The notes under the pieces: generated by a model
Databases searched by the model: none
Seen by the model: only the letters and a program-made list of their open reading frames with translations
What the model was told of the DNA's origin: nothing
Made by a program: the position numbers and the translations under genes
Assembly (NCBI RefSeq): GCF_042651565.1
Contig: NZ_JBHSDF010000004.1
Source of the DNA: Salinispirillum marinum
GTDB lineage: Bacteria; Pseudomonadota; Gammaproteobacteria; Pseudomonadales; Natronospirillaceae
Reading direction: 5' to 3' (one strand)
DNA length: 64,000 nucleotides
Shown: in pieces, positions 1-8,850 of the stretch
Layout: every line of letters starts with the position of its first letter
How positions within the stretch are numbered: the first letter of the stretch is position 1

Positions 1-419
1 CGGTGGTCGCGCAACCCCGTTTGTTAGGCGTCATCTTTTTCTTTTCAGCGGCCAGTGTGGCAGGGTTACCGCCGCTCTCCGGCTTTATCGGCAAGGCGCT
101 GATCTTACAAGGTTCGGCTGGACAAAGTTTCGCCCCGCTGATGTGGTTGATTTTACTCGCGGCCGGGTTGGTCGCGCTGATTTCACTCTCGCGGGCGGGC
201 AGTACCATTTTTTGGCGTGTCACGGAACAACCCAATAGTGGCCGAAAAGCCGACAAAATGAAGTTATTGGTGGCGGGCGTTCTATTGATGATCAGCCCGG
301 CTTTATCGATATTCGGTGAACCTGTTATCCAGTACGTCAGCGCAACCGCAGCCCAAGTCATGGATGTGGATAGCTACGTACGTGCAGTCTTGGGTTCGAC
401 TCAGCGCGGAGGTTTCTAA
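1..419 (+). CDS. mrpD: Na+/H+ antiporter subunit D, C-terminal part (cut by window edge)
   Basis: This is the last 138 or so residues of the MrpD/MnhD/PhaD subunit; the gene starts outside the window. The family is related to the proton-pumping ND2/ND4/ND5 subunits of complex I and forms part of the hetero-oligomeric Mrp antiporter in the inner membrane. Visible features are the conserved GLPPLSGFIGK loop near residue 21 and several hydrophobic segments. The next gene (mrpE) begins two bases after the stop, and mrpF and mrpG follow, which supports D rather than the related A subunit or a complex I subunit. The first GTG in frame (position 3) is not a true start. Confidence 0.9.
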   Translation, partial: VVAQPRLLGVIFFFSAASVAGLPPLSGFIGKALILQGSAGQSFAPLMWLILLAAGLVALISLSRAGSTIFWRVTEQPNSGRKADKMKLLVAGVLLMISPALSIFGEPVIQYVSATAAQVMDVDSYVRAVLGSTQRGGF

Positions 420-420
420 T

Positions 421-939
421 ATGCCTATTCGTGAAGATGGACAACAGCCGCTCCCACCACGGCAGTGGCTACCCCACCCGCTGGTGAGCTTGGTGTTGGT
501 GGTGGTTTGGCAGATTCTGGCCGAGTCTCCGTCTGTGGGCAGTCTATTGATGGGGCTGTTCTTAGGGTGGTTTTTACCGTGGTTGACCCAACGGTTGTGG
601 GCCTTTCCGGTTCAAATACGTGGCTGGGTGCCGCTGATCCGTTATGCCTTCTTGGTGCTGTGGGATATTACGATGTCCAACATTGCGGTGCTGCGCCTCA
701 CGCTTGGGCCCGTACGTAACTTACAGCCAGCTTTTTTTGAGGTGCCGCTGGACATCGCCAACCCGATTGCCATTACGGTTTTGGCCAACACCATTACGTT
801 AACGCCGGGTACGGTATCCGCCGACGTTTCGCCAGCCCGCGATAAAATTCTTGTCCATGGCCTGCATGTGCCCGATATCGCTGCGGCCATTGCCGATATT
901 AAAGGGCGCTATGAAGCACCGCTGAAGGAGATATTCTAA
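421..939 (+). CDS. mrpE: Na+/H+ antiporter subunit E
   Basis: A 172-residue MrpE/MnhE/PhaE protein, a small membrane subunit of the Mrp antiporter. Two or three hydrophobic helices lie near the N-terminus, followed by a cytoplasmic part containing the family stretch ITVLANTITLTPGTVS. The ATG at 421 was chosen because GGAGG lies 8 bases upstream, just before the mrpD stop, and because the earlier in-frame ATG at 316 would sit inside mrpD. The gene is one of four in a row (D-E-F-G) on the same strand and shares its last base with the start codon of mrpF, so translational coupling is likely. Confidence 0.93.
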   Translation: MPIREDGQQPLPPRQWLPHPLVSLVLVVVWQILAESPSVGSLLMGLFLGWFLPWLTQRLWAFPVQIRGWVPLIRYAFLVLWDITMSNIAVLRLTLGPVRNLQPAFFEVPLDIANPIAITVLANTITLTPGTVSADVSPARDKILVHGLHVPDIAAAIADIKGRYEAPLKEIF

Positions 940-1208
940 TGTTGCAGTTTGCCATTATGGTGACCTTGGTGTTGTACAGTATTTCTGCATTGCTGACGCT
1001 GTATCGCATGGTGAAGGGCCCAGACCTACCCGATCGTATCCTGACGCTGGACACGCTGTACGTGAACGCCATTGCACTGATCATCGTGTTTGGTATGTGG
1101 CTGAACACCACGATGTTTTTTGAAGCCGCCCTGTTGATCGCCATGATGGGCTTTGTCGGCACCGTTGCGGTATGTAAGTACATACTGCGCGGCAACCTCA
1201 TTGAATAA
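939..1208 (+). CDS. mrpF: Na+/H+ antiporter subunit F
   Basis: An 89-residue protein with three predicted transmembrane helices, matching the MrpF/MnhF/PhaF family in size. The stretch KGPDLPDRILTLDTL after the first helix is typical of the family. The start overlaps the mrpE stop (TAATG) and is preceded by AAGGAG inside the end of mrpE. It works only as part of the Mrp complex. Confidence 0.93.
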   Translation: MLQFAIMVTLVLYSISALLTLYRMVKGPDLPDRILTLDTLYVNAIALIIVFGMWLNTTMFFEAALLIAMMGFVGTVAVCKYILRGNLIE

Positions 1209-1219
1209 GGAGACTTTCC

Positions 1220-1570
1220 ATGCCCTTGTGGATTGAAGCTATTATTGCGTTTTTTCTGATCGGTGGGGCCCTGTTTGCGCTCGCCGGTTCCATTGGTTTG
1301 GCACGTTTCCCCGACTTCTATACACGCGTGCATGCCCCGACCATGGGGTTAACGCTTGGGGTGGGTGGTACATTAATTGGCTCGGTGATTTACTTCAGCG
1401 TCACCAAAGGCACCCTGAGCATTCACGAACTGATGATTTCAATGTTCTTGTTTATTACCGCGCCCGTCAGTGGGCATATGATGGCGAAAGCGGCAATGCA
1501 TTTGCAGGTGAAGCGCAGTCCCGCCACCAAGGGTGAGCCGTGGCGGAACCTGGATAACGACAAGCATTGA
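1220..1570 (+). CDS. mrpG: Na+/H+ antiporter subunit G
   Basis: A 116-residue MrpG/MnhG/PhaG protein with three hydrophobic helices. The central segment GLARFPDFYTRVHAPTMGLTLG is the family signature. AAGGAG stands 7 bases before the ATG. It is the last gene of the mrp operon. The 131 bases after it hold a long imperfect palindrome rather than a simple terminator, and the next gene (rimO) is convergent. Confidence 0.94.
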   Translation: MPLWIEAIIAFFLIGGALFALAGSIGLARFPDFYTRVHAPTMGLTLGVGGTLIGSVIYFSVTKGTLSIHELMISMFLFITAPVSGHMMAKAAMHLQVKRSPATKGEPWRNLDNDKH

Positions 1571-1579
1571 CGTATTTTT

Positions 1580-1703
1580 AAAAGCTACTAAGGCGAAAAT
1601 CTAGCTAGGCAAAGAAGACTGAAATGAGCCGAGTTTACACCCAGTAAATGAGCGTGAATTGAGGGCTTCTTTAACAACGCTAGATTGAGAAAGAGTAGCT
1701 TTT
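1580..1703. repeat. Long imperfect palindrome, copy 1
   Basis: About 124 bases folding on themselves through several spaced arms: AAAAGCTACT (1580-1589) with AGTAGCTTTT (1694-1703), AATCTAGC (about 1598-1605) with GCTAGATT (1679-1686), AAGAAG (1612-1617) with CTTCTT (1666-1671), and a central TTTAC/GTAAA hairpin (1634-1648). The right end overlaps the rimO stop codon. The same layout recurs downstream of groEL at 17815-17956. It lies between convergent genes, so it may work as a two-way terminator; it may also be a dispersed repeat family. Confidence 0.7.
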
Positions 1704-3015
1704 AGACGGGATGGGCCCATAGATCATACTCATCCGCCTCCTCTATCACCACCCGCACAATCTCTCCCACCTTCAGGTGGGTTTGATTGTCTAAGAACAC
1801 TTGGCCGTCGATCTCCGGGGCATCCCCCATCGTGCGGCCTACCGCGCCCTCTTCCACCACCTCGTCGATGATCACGTCCATTTCTTTACCCACTTTCAAC
1901 TGTAAGCGGGCCGCACTGATACGTTGTTGCACCTGCATGAAACGGTCATAGCGTTCTTGCTTAATGTGCTCTGGCACCGGGTCAGGCAGTTCATTGGCGG
2001 TAGCGCCGGTCACGGGGGAATATTGGAAACAGCCTACCCGATCAAGCTGTGCTTCTTCGAGGAAGTCGAGCAGCATCTGGAAGTCTTCTTCGGTTTCACC
2101 GGGGAAGCCGACAATGAAGGTTGAACGTAAGGTCAACTCGGGCACTTGTTCACGCCAGCGTTTGATGCGCTCTAACACTTTTTCGCTGTGCGCCGGACGC
2201 TTCATCAATTTCAAAATACGCGGGCTGGCGTGCTGAAAAGGAATGTCGAGGTAAGGCAACACCAAACCATCGGCCATCAGGGGAATAATTTCATCCACAT
2301 GCGGGTAGGGGTAAACATAATGCAGGCGCACCCAGGCACCCAATTTGCCCAATTCGCGGCACATTTCGGTCATGCGTGCTTTGACCGGCTGGCCGTCCCA
2401 GAAACCGGTCCGGTATTTTACATCCACGCCGTAGGCCGAGGTGTCTTGCGATATCACCAGCAATTCCTGGGTCCCGGCTTCGACCAGTCGCTTAGCTTCA
2501 TTGAGCACATCACCGATCGGACGGCTGACCAGATCACCGCGCATGGAAGGAATAATACAAAAGGTGCAACGGTGGTTGCAGCCTTCGGAAATTTTTAAAT
2601 ACGAATAGTGGCGCGGCGTGAGTTTATAACCGGCAGGCGGCACCAAGCTGGTGAAGGGGTCGTGCTTGGGTGGAATAACCTCGTGCACTTGGTTAACCAC
2701 GGTTTCATAAGCATGTGGGCCGGTAACCGCCATAACATTCGGGTGAACCTGGCGAATTTCATCTTCGCGCGCGCCCAAACATCCGGTGACTAGCACCTTG
2801 CCGTTTTCTTTCAAGGCATCGCCAATCGCATCCAGTGACTCTTGCACGGCACTGTCGATAAACCCGCAGGTGTTCACGATCACCACATCGGCATCGTGGT
2901 AGCTCGGTACTAGGTCGTATCCTTCGCTGCGCAATTGGGTGATGATCCGTTCTGAATCAACCGTGTTTTTCGGGCAGCCGAGAGAAACGAATCCGACTTT
3001 ACCTTGCTGAGTCAT
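1702..3015 (-). CDS. rimO: Ribosomal protein S12 methylthiotransferase
   Basis: A 437-residue radical-SAM enzyme that adds a methylthio group to an aspartate of ribosomal protein S12. It starts with the UPF0004 domain (SLGCPKN, VNTCGFID, TGCLGAREDEI give three cysteines for the auxiliary cluster). The radical-SAM domain has the CNHRCTFC motif followed by IIPSMRG, which is the RimO type rather than MiaB. A TRAM domain closes the protein. The ATG at 3015 (MTQQGK) is preferred over the upstream in-frame ATG at 3033 because homology begins at KVGFVSLGCPKN. MiaB, its tRNA-modifying relative, is at 29669-31024. Confidence 0.95.
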   Translation of the reverse strand: MTQQGKVGFVSLGCPKNTVDSERIITQLRSEGYDLVPSYHDADVVIVNTCGFIDSAVQESLDAIGDALKENGKVLVTGCLGAREDEIRQVHPNVMAVTGPHAYETVVNQVHEVIPPKHDPFTSLVPPAGYKLTPRHYSYLKISEGCNHRCTFCIIPSMRGDLVSRPIGDVLNEAKRLVEAGTQELLVISQDTSAYGVDVKYRTGFWDGQPVKARMTEMCRELGKLGAWVRLHYVYPYPHVDEIIPLMADGLVLPYLDIPFQHASPRILKLMKRPAHSEKVLERIKRWREQVPELTLRSTFIVGFPGETEEDFQMLLDFLEEAQLDRVGCFQYSPVTGATANELPDPVPEHIKQERYDRFMQVQQRISAARLQLKVGKEMDVIIDEVVEEGAVGRTMGDAPEIDGQVFLDNQTHLKVGEIVRVVIEEADEYDLWAHPV

Positions 3016-3145
3016 GGTGCTGTGCCTGTACAAAAATTCAACCGGGGCGCTGATTGTACGGAGCTGGAATAAAGGTGCAAGCAGTATGGCTTTTTTCTAC
3101 CGTTGCGCTATATTGCGCGCCATCTCAACCTGTGGAATTTGGTGT

Positions 3146-3712
3146 ATGGCAAGAGCGTCGGAACTGAAAGTAGGATTTGTCGTTGCGGTGAACGGTGGGC
3201 AGTATCAGGTACGTAGCATCGATATCAAAGCGCCGTCGGCGCGTGGCGCCTCAACCCTGTATAAAGTCATTTTTAATCACCTGATTACCGGGCAAAAGTG
3301 GGAACACACCTACAAAGGCGACGACATTCTTCCCGACGTAGATACCCAACATCGCAATATGCAGTTCGTGTACAAAGACGGTGATTTCTACACCTTTATG
3401 GACAATGAAGACTACGCCCAACATACCTTGTCAGAAACCGAATTGGGTGACACCGCCGAGTGGTTGCACGACGGCATGGAAGGCTTGGTCGGCCTGCTGG
3501 TCACCGATAAATTGGTGGCCATTCAGTTGCCGCAATCGGTGGAAAAAGAAATCATTGAAACAACCCCGACACTGAAAGGGGCTAGCGCGACCGCACGCAC
3601 CAAACCAGCTACGTTGGCCGGTGGTGTAGTGATTCAGGTGCCGGAGTACGTGGCCCAAGGTGACATCGTTAAGGTCAATACGGACTCGAAAAAATTCATG
3701 GGCAGGGTTTAG
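3146..3712 (+). CDS. yeiP: Elongation factor P-like protein YeiP (EfpL)
   Basis: A 188-residue, three-domain EF-P paralogue that binds the ribosome and helps with difficult peptide-bond formation. The tip loop of domain I reads KAPSARGAST, with an arginine where EF-P carries its modifiable lysine, which is the YeiP/EfpL type. The fold continues through the OB domains to the FMGRV end. The ATG at 3146 gives the usual family length; an upstream in-frame ATG at 3014 would add 44 unrelated residues running into rimO. It is divergent from rimO, and its stop overlaps by 4 bases the stop of the convergent gene at 3709. Confidence 0.92.
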   Translation: MARASELKVGFVVAVNGGQYQVRSIDIKAPSARGASTLYKVIFNHLITGQKWEHTYKGDDILPDVDTQHRNMQFVYKDGDFYTFMDNEDYAQHTLSETELGDTAEWLHDGMEGLVGLLVTDKLVAIQLPQSVEKEIIETTPTLKGASATARTKPATLAGGVVIQVPEYVAQGDIVKVNTDSKKFMGRV

Positions 3713-5232
3713 TCGCTGGCCATTTCGTCCGTTAAAAAATGGCCATAACGCAGGAAGGACAATACTTCTTCCTGCACCCGGTTGTTGTTCATGATAAAGG
3801 TATGCCCGGCTGGCACTACTCGGTGGTCGGTCATGCGCAGTAAACGCGTGCTTTCGACGCTGACTTTGCCATCGTGTGCATCGTCCCGAAAAAGGCCATC
3901 GAACCATGGATCAGAGCTGCGATCACCGGCCAACACCCCGATTTCTTTGTCCAGTGGCGGCAGTTGATTGGGTAGGCTGTCAGCATCGGTACTCAATTGT
4001 CGGGCGGCTGGCCCGAGAATTTGCTCAAAAATACCCGGCCATTGCTCCAGCGTATCCACAATTTCGCTGCCTTGGTTCGGGGGTGCCAACATCACCACGC
4101 GTCCATCCAACTCATGGCTACTGTGCGTGAGATAATAACGCACTAAAATACCGCCCATGCTGTGCGTGACAAAATGTACGGTCTGCTTACCTTCGGCGCG
4201 TGCCTTTTGCACCGCACTCGCAACATAAGAAGACAACATCTGTACCGTGGCATCGCGTGATGGATACCCCTGGTTGCACACACTGTAGCCAGCGTCGACC
4301 AACGCATCCGCCATGTCATTCATGGAAAACGGGGTGCGCCCCAAGCCATGCAGGACTATCACCAGCTCATCACCATCCCCCTCAAAGGTACACACATCTT
4401 CCATGTCGGGCACCCACAGAGCGGGATCAATGCGTACCCCTCGCCAGTCCATTCGCCAGTCCAAATGGGGCCCGGTAGAGCGACCTGTCGTGCCTACCCT
4501 GCCGATCATATCGCCTTGCCGAATACGATCACCTTCTTGCACTGTCAACTCAGACAAATGCAAAAACGATGACGTCAATTGCTGGCCGTGGTCTAGCAGA
4601 ATGGTTTTACCGGATAAAAACAGGTCGTCTGCCAAGGTAATGCGGCCATCCGCAGGCGCAAATACAGGCGTGCCGGTGGGTCGGGCGATATCGATGCCCC
4701 AGTGAATACTGCCCGGTTCGCCGTTGTACCAGCGGCGACTACCATAGACGCCCGTCATCCGACCGTACAAAGGCCAGGCAAACGGCATACTTGCACCAAT
4801 ATCGCGCTGGGTTACGCTGGCGCGCGCCATGCGCAAAGCTTCACTGTCTCGGGCGATGCGGGCCTGTTCTTCCGGGCTAGGGGATACCGTGTTCGGTGGC
4901 ACACCGTTGACGCGCTGTTCTCGGTAGTTTCGTTGGTCTAACATGAGGTCCCATAATTGGTAGCCTTTTTCCGGCGTGGTTAGCTCCAAGGTTACCTGCC
5001 CCGACTCATCGCGCCCGAAAGCCACCAAGGTTCGTGGTGGTGTTACTTCCTCGTAGTCGCCGTTTACGCGCAAGGTGCTGTCGTCAGGCGTAACTACCCA
5101 GAGATATCCTCCGGGCTGTAAAGCCCCGTACCAATCTGGCCCTTCCGCTTGCACCTGTAGGCTGCTTAAAACCAGCAGTACGCTCCAACCGAGAAAGCGG
5201 CGATATCGATACGTCATTCTTTTCCCCAACAT
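3709..5232 (-). CDS. M23 metallopeptidase fused to alpha/beta hydrolase
   Basis: A 507-residue two-domain exported protein. Residues 1-29 look like a signal peptide ending in QVQA. Residues about 145-270 form an M23/LytM domain with HWGID (H177, D181) and GPHLDWRM (H256, D258); the third metal ligand is Asp where most family members have His. Residues about 285-500 form an alpha/beta hydrolase with an HGLGR oxyanion loop, the nucleophile motif THSMGG (S358), an acid candidate at D454 and H477 in GHTF, resembling triacylglycerol-lipase-like hydrolases. The frame is open throughout, so this is one fused gene. AGGA lies 6 bases before the ATG at 5232; ATG at 5217 behind GGGGA is an alternative. 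The natural substrate is unknown. Confidence 0.82.
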   Translation of the reverse strand: MLGKRMTYRYRRFLGWSVLLVLSSLQVQAEGPDWYGALQPGGYLWVVTPDDSTLRVNGDYEEVTPPRTLVAFGRDESGQVTLELTTPEKGYQLWDLMLDQRNYREQRVNGVPPNTVSPSPEEQARIARDSEALRMARASVTQRDIGASMPFAWPLYGRMTGVYGSRRWYNGEPGSIHWGIDIARPTGTPVFAPADGRITLADDLFLSGKTILLDHGQQLTSSFLHLSELTVQEGDRIRQGDMIGRVGTTGRSTGPHLDWRMDWRGVRIDPALWVPDMEDVCTFEGDGDELVIVLHGLGRTPFSMNDMADALVDAGYSVCNQGYPSRDATVQMLSSYVASAVQKARAEGKQTVHFVTHSMGGILVRYYLTHSSHELDGRVVMLAPPNQGSEIVDTLEQWPGIFEQILGPAARQLSTDADSLPNQLPPLDKEIGVLAGDRSSDPWFDGLFRDDAHDGKVSVESTRLLRMTDHRVVPAGHTFIMNNNRVQEEVLSFLRYGHFLTDEMASD

Positions 5233-5329
5233 TCTTCTTCCTACATGAAATGCTACACTTACCGCACACGCGTCGCACACACCACGTCGATGCAACCATG
5301 CACCAACGAAGTTTAACCAGGACGGCATC

Positions 5330-6562
5330 ATGACGGCATCTTTAATCCTCGTGCTTAATTCCGGCAGCTCGTCGCTCAAAAGTTCGGTATTCGATCTACA
5401 GCAAAACCAAGAAGTGTTCACGGCCCTTGCCGAACGACTCTTGACGCCACAAGCGCAACTGACCTGGCGCACTCCCGAATCTGGCAAACAAACGCTCGAC
5501 ATCGCCGGCGCCGATCATACCGCAGCCTTCGGTCAATTGATTGCCGCCATGACCAACGCAGGACTGAATACCAACCAACTGCATGCTGTTGGGCACCGGG
5601 TGGTACATGGCGGTGAAGCCTTCAGCGCGTCGGTGCGCATCAACGACACCATCATGAACACCATTGAGCAATTGGCGCATTTGGCCCCGCTGCACAATCC
5701 GGCCAATGCGGAAGGCATCCGTGCTGTACAACGTTTATTTCCCGATTTACCACAAGTTGCCGTGTTCGACACCGCGTTTCATCAGTCGTTGCCACCGGCA
5801 GCCTACACCTATGCACTGCCTTACGCCTACTATAAAGACCATGGGGTCCGCCGCTATGGGTTTCATGGCACGTCGCACCGCTACGTCAGTGCCGAAGCCG
5901 TGGCGCGGCTCGATTTAGACCCCGAGAGTCATCGACTCATAACAGCACACTTAGGTAACGGATGCTCGGCATGCGCCGTAAAAAATGGGCAAAGCCTCGA
6001 TACCACCATGGGCATGACCCCGCTGGAGGGGCTGGTCATGGGCACCCGATGTGGGGATATTGACCCCAGCCTGCATGACTTCCTCGCACAACGCACGGGC
6101 CTATCCCTTGGTGAAATTACGCATGTACTGAATAAGGAAAGCGGCTTGTTGGGCATCAGCGGGCTGTCAAACGACATGCGAACCCTGATGGAAGCGGCAG
6201 AGAGTACATCAGCGGAGATCACCGAACCACAACGAGCCCGCGCTCAATTAGCCATTGATGTGTTTTGTTACCGGCTGGCGAAGGCCATTGCCAGCCTTAC
6301 TGTTGCCACGGGCGGTCTTGATGCCCTCGTGTTCACCGGCGGAATTGGTGAAAATGCGGCAAACATCCGTACGCAAGTCGTGCATCATTTGTCGTGGTTG
6401 GGGCTAAACCTTGACGTGACCGCCAACCTGTCGCATGGCCGTGATCAAATGGGATTAGTGAGTACCACCCGCGAACCTGCCGTTATGGTGATTCCGACCC
6501 GAGAAGAATGGTTAATAGCACAAGACACACAGCGTTTGGTTCAGGCATCATGGGATCACTGA
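5330..6562 (+). CDS. ackA: Acetate kinase
   Basis: A 410-residue ASKHA-fold kinase that interconverts acetyl phosphate + ADP and acetate + ATP in the cytoplasm. Family motifs are all present: LNSGSSSLK at the N-terminus, GHRVVHGG, GFHGTSH, HLGNG, GMTPLEGLVMGTRCGD and FTGGIGENA, ending in PTREEWLIA. Length is normal. Pta, which makes acetyl phosphate from acetyl-CoA, follows 40 bases later, so the two probably form one operon. The gene is divergent from the M23-hydrolase gene, with 97 bases between the two starts. Confidence 0.97.
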   Translation: MTASLILVLNSGSSSLKSSVFDLQQNQEVFTALAERLLTPQAQLTWRTPESGKQTLDIAGADHTAAFGQLIAAMTNAGLNTNQLHAVGHRVVHGGEAFSASVRINDTIMNTIEQLAHLAPLHNPANAEGIRAVQRLFPDLPQVAVFDTAFHQSLPPAAYTYALPYAYYKDHGVRRYGFHGTSHRYVSAEAVARLDLDPESHRLITAHLGNGCSACAVKNGQSLDTTMGMTPLEGLVMGTRCGDIDPSLHDFLAQRTGLSLGEITHVLNKESGLLGISGLSNDMRTLMEAAESTSAEITEPQRARAQLAIDVFCYRLAKAIASLTVATGGLDALVFTGGIGENAANIRTQVVHHLSWLGLNLDVTANLSHGRDQMGLVSTTREPAVMVIPTREEWLIAQDTQRLVQASWDH

Positions 6563-6602
6563 GCCGCTTAGCAGCGCGATAACGACCGACGAAGGGTACC
6601 GT

Positions 6603-8732
6603 ATGCAAAATGCTTTTTTTCTTGCGCCTACGGGTGCTGGTACAGGGTTAACGTCCGTATGTTTGGGCTTGATTCGCGCCATGGATCGCCTGGGGGTGCG
6701 CGTTGCGTTTTGTAAGCCCATCGCACAGATCTATGGTGATGACGGGATAGAACGCTCCACGCACCTGATTCAACAAACATTAGGTTTGCAAGCCGCTCAG
6801 CCTTTGGCGCTGTCTTATGCACAACAGCAGTTGGCCATCGGCAACAAAGATCAGTTGATGGAAGAGATCATCCAGATCTATCAAACCTCGGCACAGGATG
6901 CTGACCTGGTGATCGTAGAGGGTCTCGTGCCCTTACCTAACGAGAATTACCTGACGCGTCTGAACATTGAAATGGCCAAGGCCTTGGACGCGTCCGTTAT
7001 TTTGGTTGCGGCCAAGAATGAAATTCGCTCCGCCGAGTTGAATCAACGCATCAGCATGTCGGCCAGTGTCTTTGGTGGCACCCAACACCCCAAGGTGCTG
7101 GGGTGTATTTTGAATAAGGTCGGTGCCCCGCCCACAGATCTGCAACATGTACGAGCGCTAGACGATAACGACGCAGAAGCCGAACGAGCGCTAACCATAG
7201 AGCAAATTCGCGCCAAATTGCCGGTCTTTGGTGACAGCTTCCAACTCTTTGGCGCGGTACGTTGGAACCCCAGCCTCGTTGCACCCCGCATCAGTGACAT
7301 TGCCGAATATTTGGGTGCCGATTATCTGAATCAGGGCTTTGCGATGGAGCGCCGGGTGACCAGCATTACACTCTGCGCCCGCACCATGCCAAACATGCTG
7401 CACACCCTGAAGCCCGGGGCATTGGTCGTGACGCCGGGTGACCGTGAAGATATTTTCCTAGCCACCTGCATGGCCGCGCTTAACCATGTTCCCATTGCCG
7501 GGATTCTGCTCACCGGCGGTTTGCGACCGGCCGAGAATGTGATTGAACTCTGCCGGGCTGCCCTCAACACCGGGCTTCCCATCATGCTGACCGATACCAA
7601 TACCTACCGTACCGCGCAATGGCTGGACAGCATGAACAACGAAGTACCGGCCAATGATATTCCGCGCATGGAATTGGTGATGAACGCCGTGGCCGCCTCG
7701 TTGGACGCTGATCATTTAGCGCGCCTGGCGCGGGTCGAGCAAGAAAAACGCATGTCCCCGCCAGCGTTTCGCCACTACCTGATGACACGTGCCCAGAAAG
7801 CGAAAAAACGCATCGTTTTACCGGAAGGTGATGAACCGCGCACCATTCAAGCGGCGGCCTATTGCCAAGAAAAAGGCATTGCGCGCTGCGTCCTACTGGG
7901 CAACCCCGATACCATTCAACGGGTCGCGGAAAACCAAGGTGTGCGACTGCCAAAAGATTTAGAGATTATTGACCCAGACACCGTACGCTACCGTTACATT
8001 GCACCCATGGTAGAGCTACGCAAACACAAGGGGTTAACCGAACCCATGGCCGAAGCACAATTGGAAGACTCCGTAGTTTTGGCCACCATGATGCTGGCTT
8101 TGGACGAGGTAGACGGCTTGGTCTCGGGCGCGGTGCACACCACAGCGAACACCATTCGTCCGGCTCTGCAATTGATTAAAACCAAACCGGACGCGGCGCT
8201 CGTATCTTCAGTGTTTTTTATGCTGCTTCCCGACCAAGTCCTGGTATATGGCGACTGCGCGGTGAACCCGGACCCGAATGCCGAGGAATTAGCCGATATT
8301 GCCATTCAATCCGGTGATTCTGCGCGCGCCTTCGGTATTGAACCGCGGATTGCTATGATCAGCTATTCGACCGGCAAAAGCGGCTCCGGCCAAGATGTTG
8401 AAAAAGTTCGGGAGGCCACGCGCATCGCGCAGGAAAAGCGGCCTGATTTGCTGCTCGATGGTCCCTTGCAATATGACGCGGCCGCCATCGCCAGTGTGGC
8501 GAAAAGTAAGGCGCCGGACAGCAATGTTGCCGGGCGTGCTACGGTGTTTGTCTTCCCCGACCTGAACACCGGCAACACGACCTATAAGGCTGTGCAACGT
8601 AGTGCAAACTTGATATCCATTGGCCCGATGTTGCAAGGCTTGCGTAAGCCAGTGAATGATTTATCGCGCGGTGCTCTGGTCGACGACATTGTGTACACTA
8701 TTGCCTTGACCGCTATTCAAGCCGCTGGTTAA
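6603..8732 (+). CDS. pta: Phosphate acetyltransferase
   Basis: A 709-residue enzyme of the long Pta type that converts acetyl-CoA and phosphate into acetyl phosphate and CoA. The N-terminal third is a BioD-like P-loop domain (APTGAGTGLTS), followed by a DRTGG regulatory domain (about 220-340, with LVVTPGDREDI and GILLTGGLRP). The catalytic PTA domain spans roughly 375-705 (RIVLPEGDEPRTIQAA, VSGAVHTTANTIRPALQ, YSTGKSGSG, FPDLNTGNTTYKAVQR). It pairs with ackA just upstream. No terminator with a T-run is visible in the 118 bases after the stop. Confidence 0.97.
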   Translation: MQNAFFLAPTGAGTGLTSVCLGLIRAMDRLGVRVAFCKPIAQIYGDDGIERSTHLIQQTLGLQAAQPLALSYAQQQLAIGNKDQLMEEIIQIYQTSAQDADLVIVEGLVPLPNENYLTRLNIEMAKALDASVILVAAKNEIRSAELNQRISMSASVFGGTQHPKVLGCILNKVGAPPTDLQHVRALDDNDAEAERALTIEQIRAKLPVFGDSFQLFGAVRWNPSLVAPRISDIAEYLGADYLNQGFAMERRVTSITLCARTMPNMLHTLKPGALVVTPGDREDIFLATCMAALNHVPIAGILLTGGLRPAENVIELCRAALNTGLPIMLTDTNTYRTAQWLDSMNNEVPANDIPRMELVMNAVAASLDADHLARLARVEQEKRMSPPAFRHYLMTRAQKAKKRIVLPEGDEPRTIQAAAYCQEKGIARCVLLGNPDTIQRVAENQGVRLPKDLEIIDPDTVRYRYIAPMVELRKHKGLTEPMAEAQLEDSVVLATMMLALDEVDGLVSGAVHTTANTIRPALQLIKTKPDAALVSSVFFMLLPDQVLVYGDCAVNPDPNAEELADIAIQSGDSARAFGIEPRIAMISYSTGKSGSGQDVEKVREATRIAQEKRPDLLLDGPLQYDAAAIASVAKSKAPDSNVAGRATVFVFPDLNTGNTTYKAVQRSANLISIGPMLQGLRKPVNDLSRGALVDDIVYTIALTAIQAAG

Positions 8733-8850
8733 TTTTAAGAGGGTCCTGCCGTGGTTTTGCAGGTCAATGTGGGTGAATGTACGTGAGCATTGAGGATTGG
8801 CCGTTTTATGGCGACTCTATCGTATTGTAATGTTCAGGCAGCACTGACCG

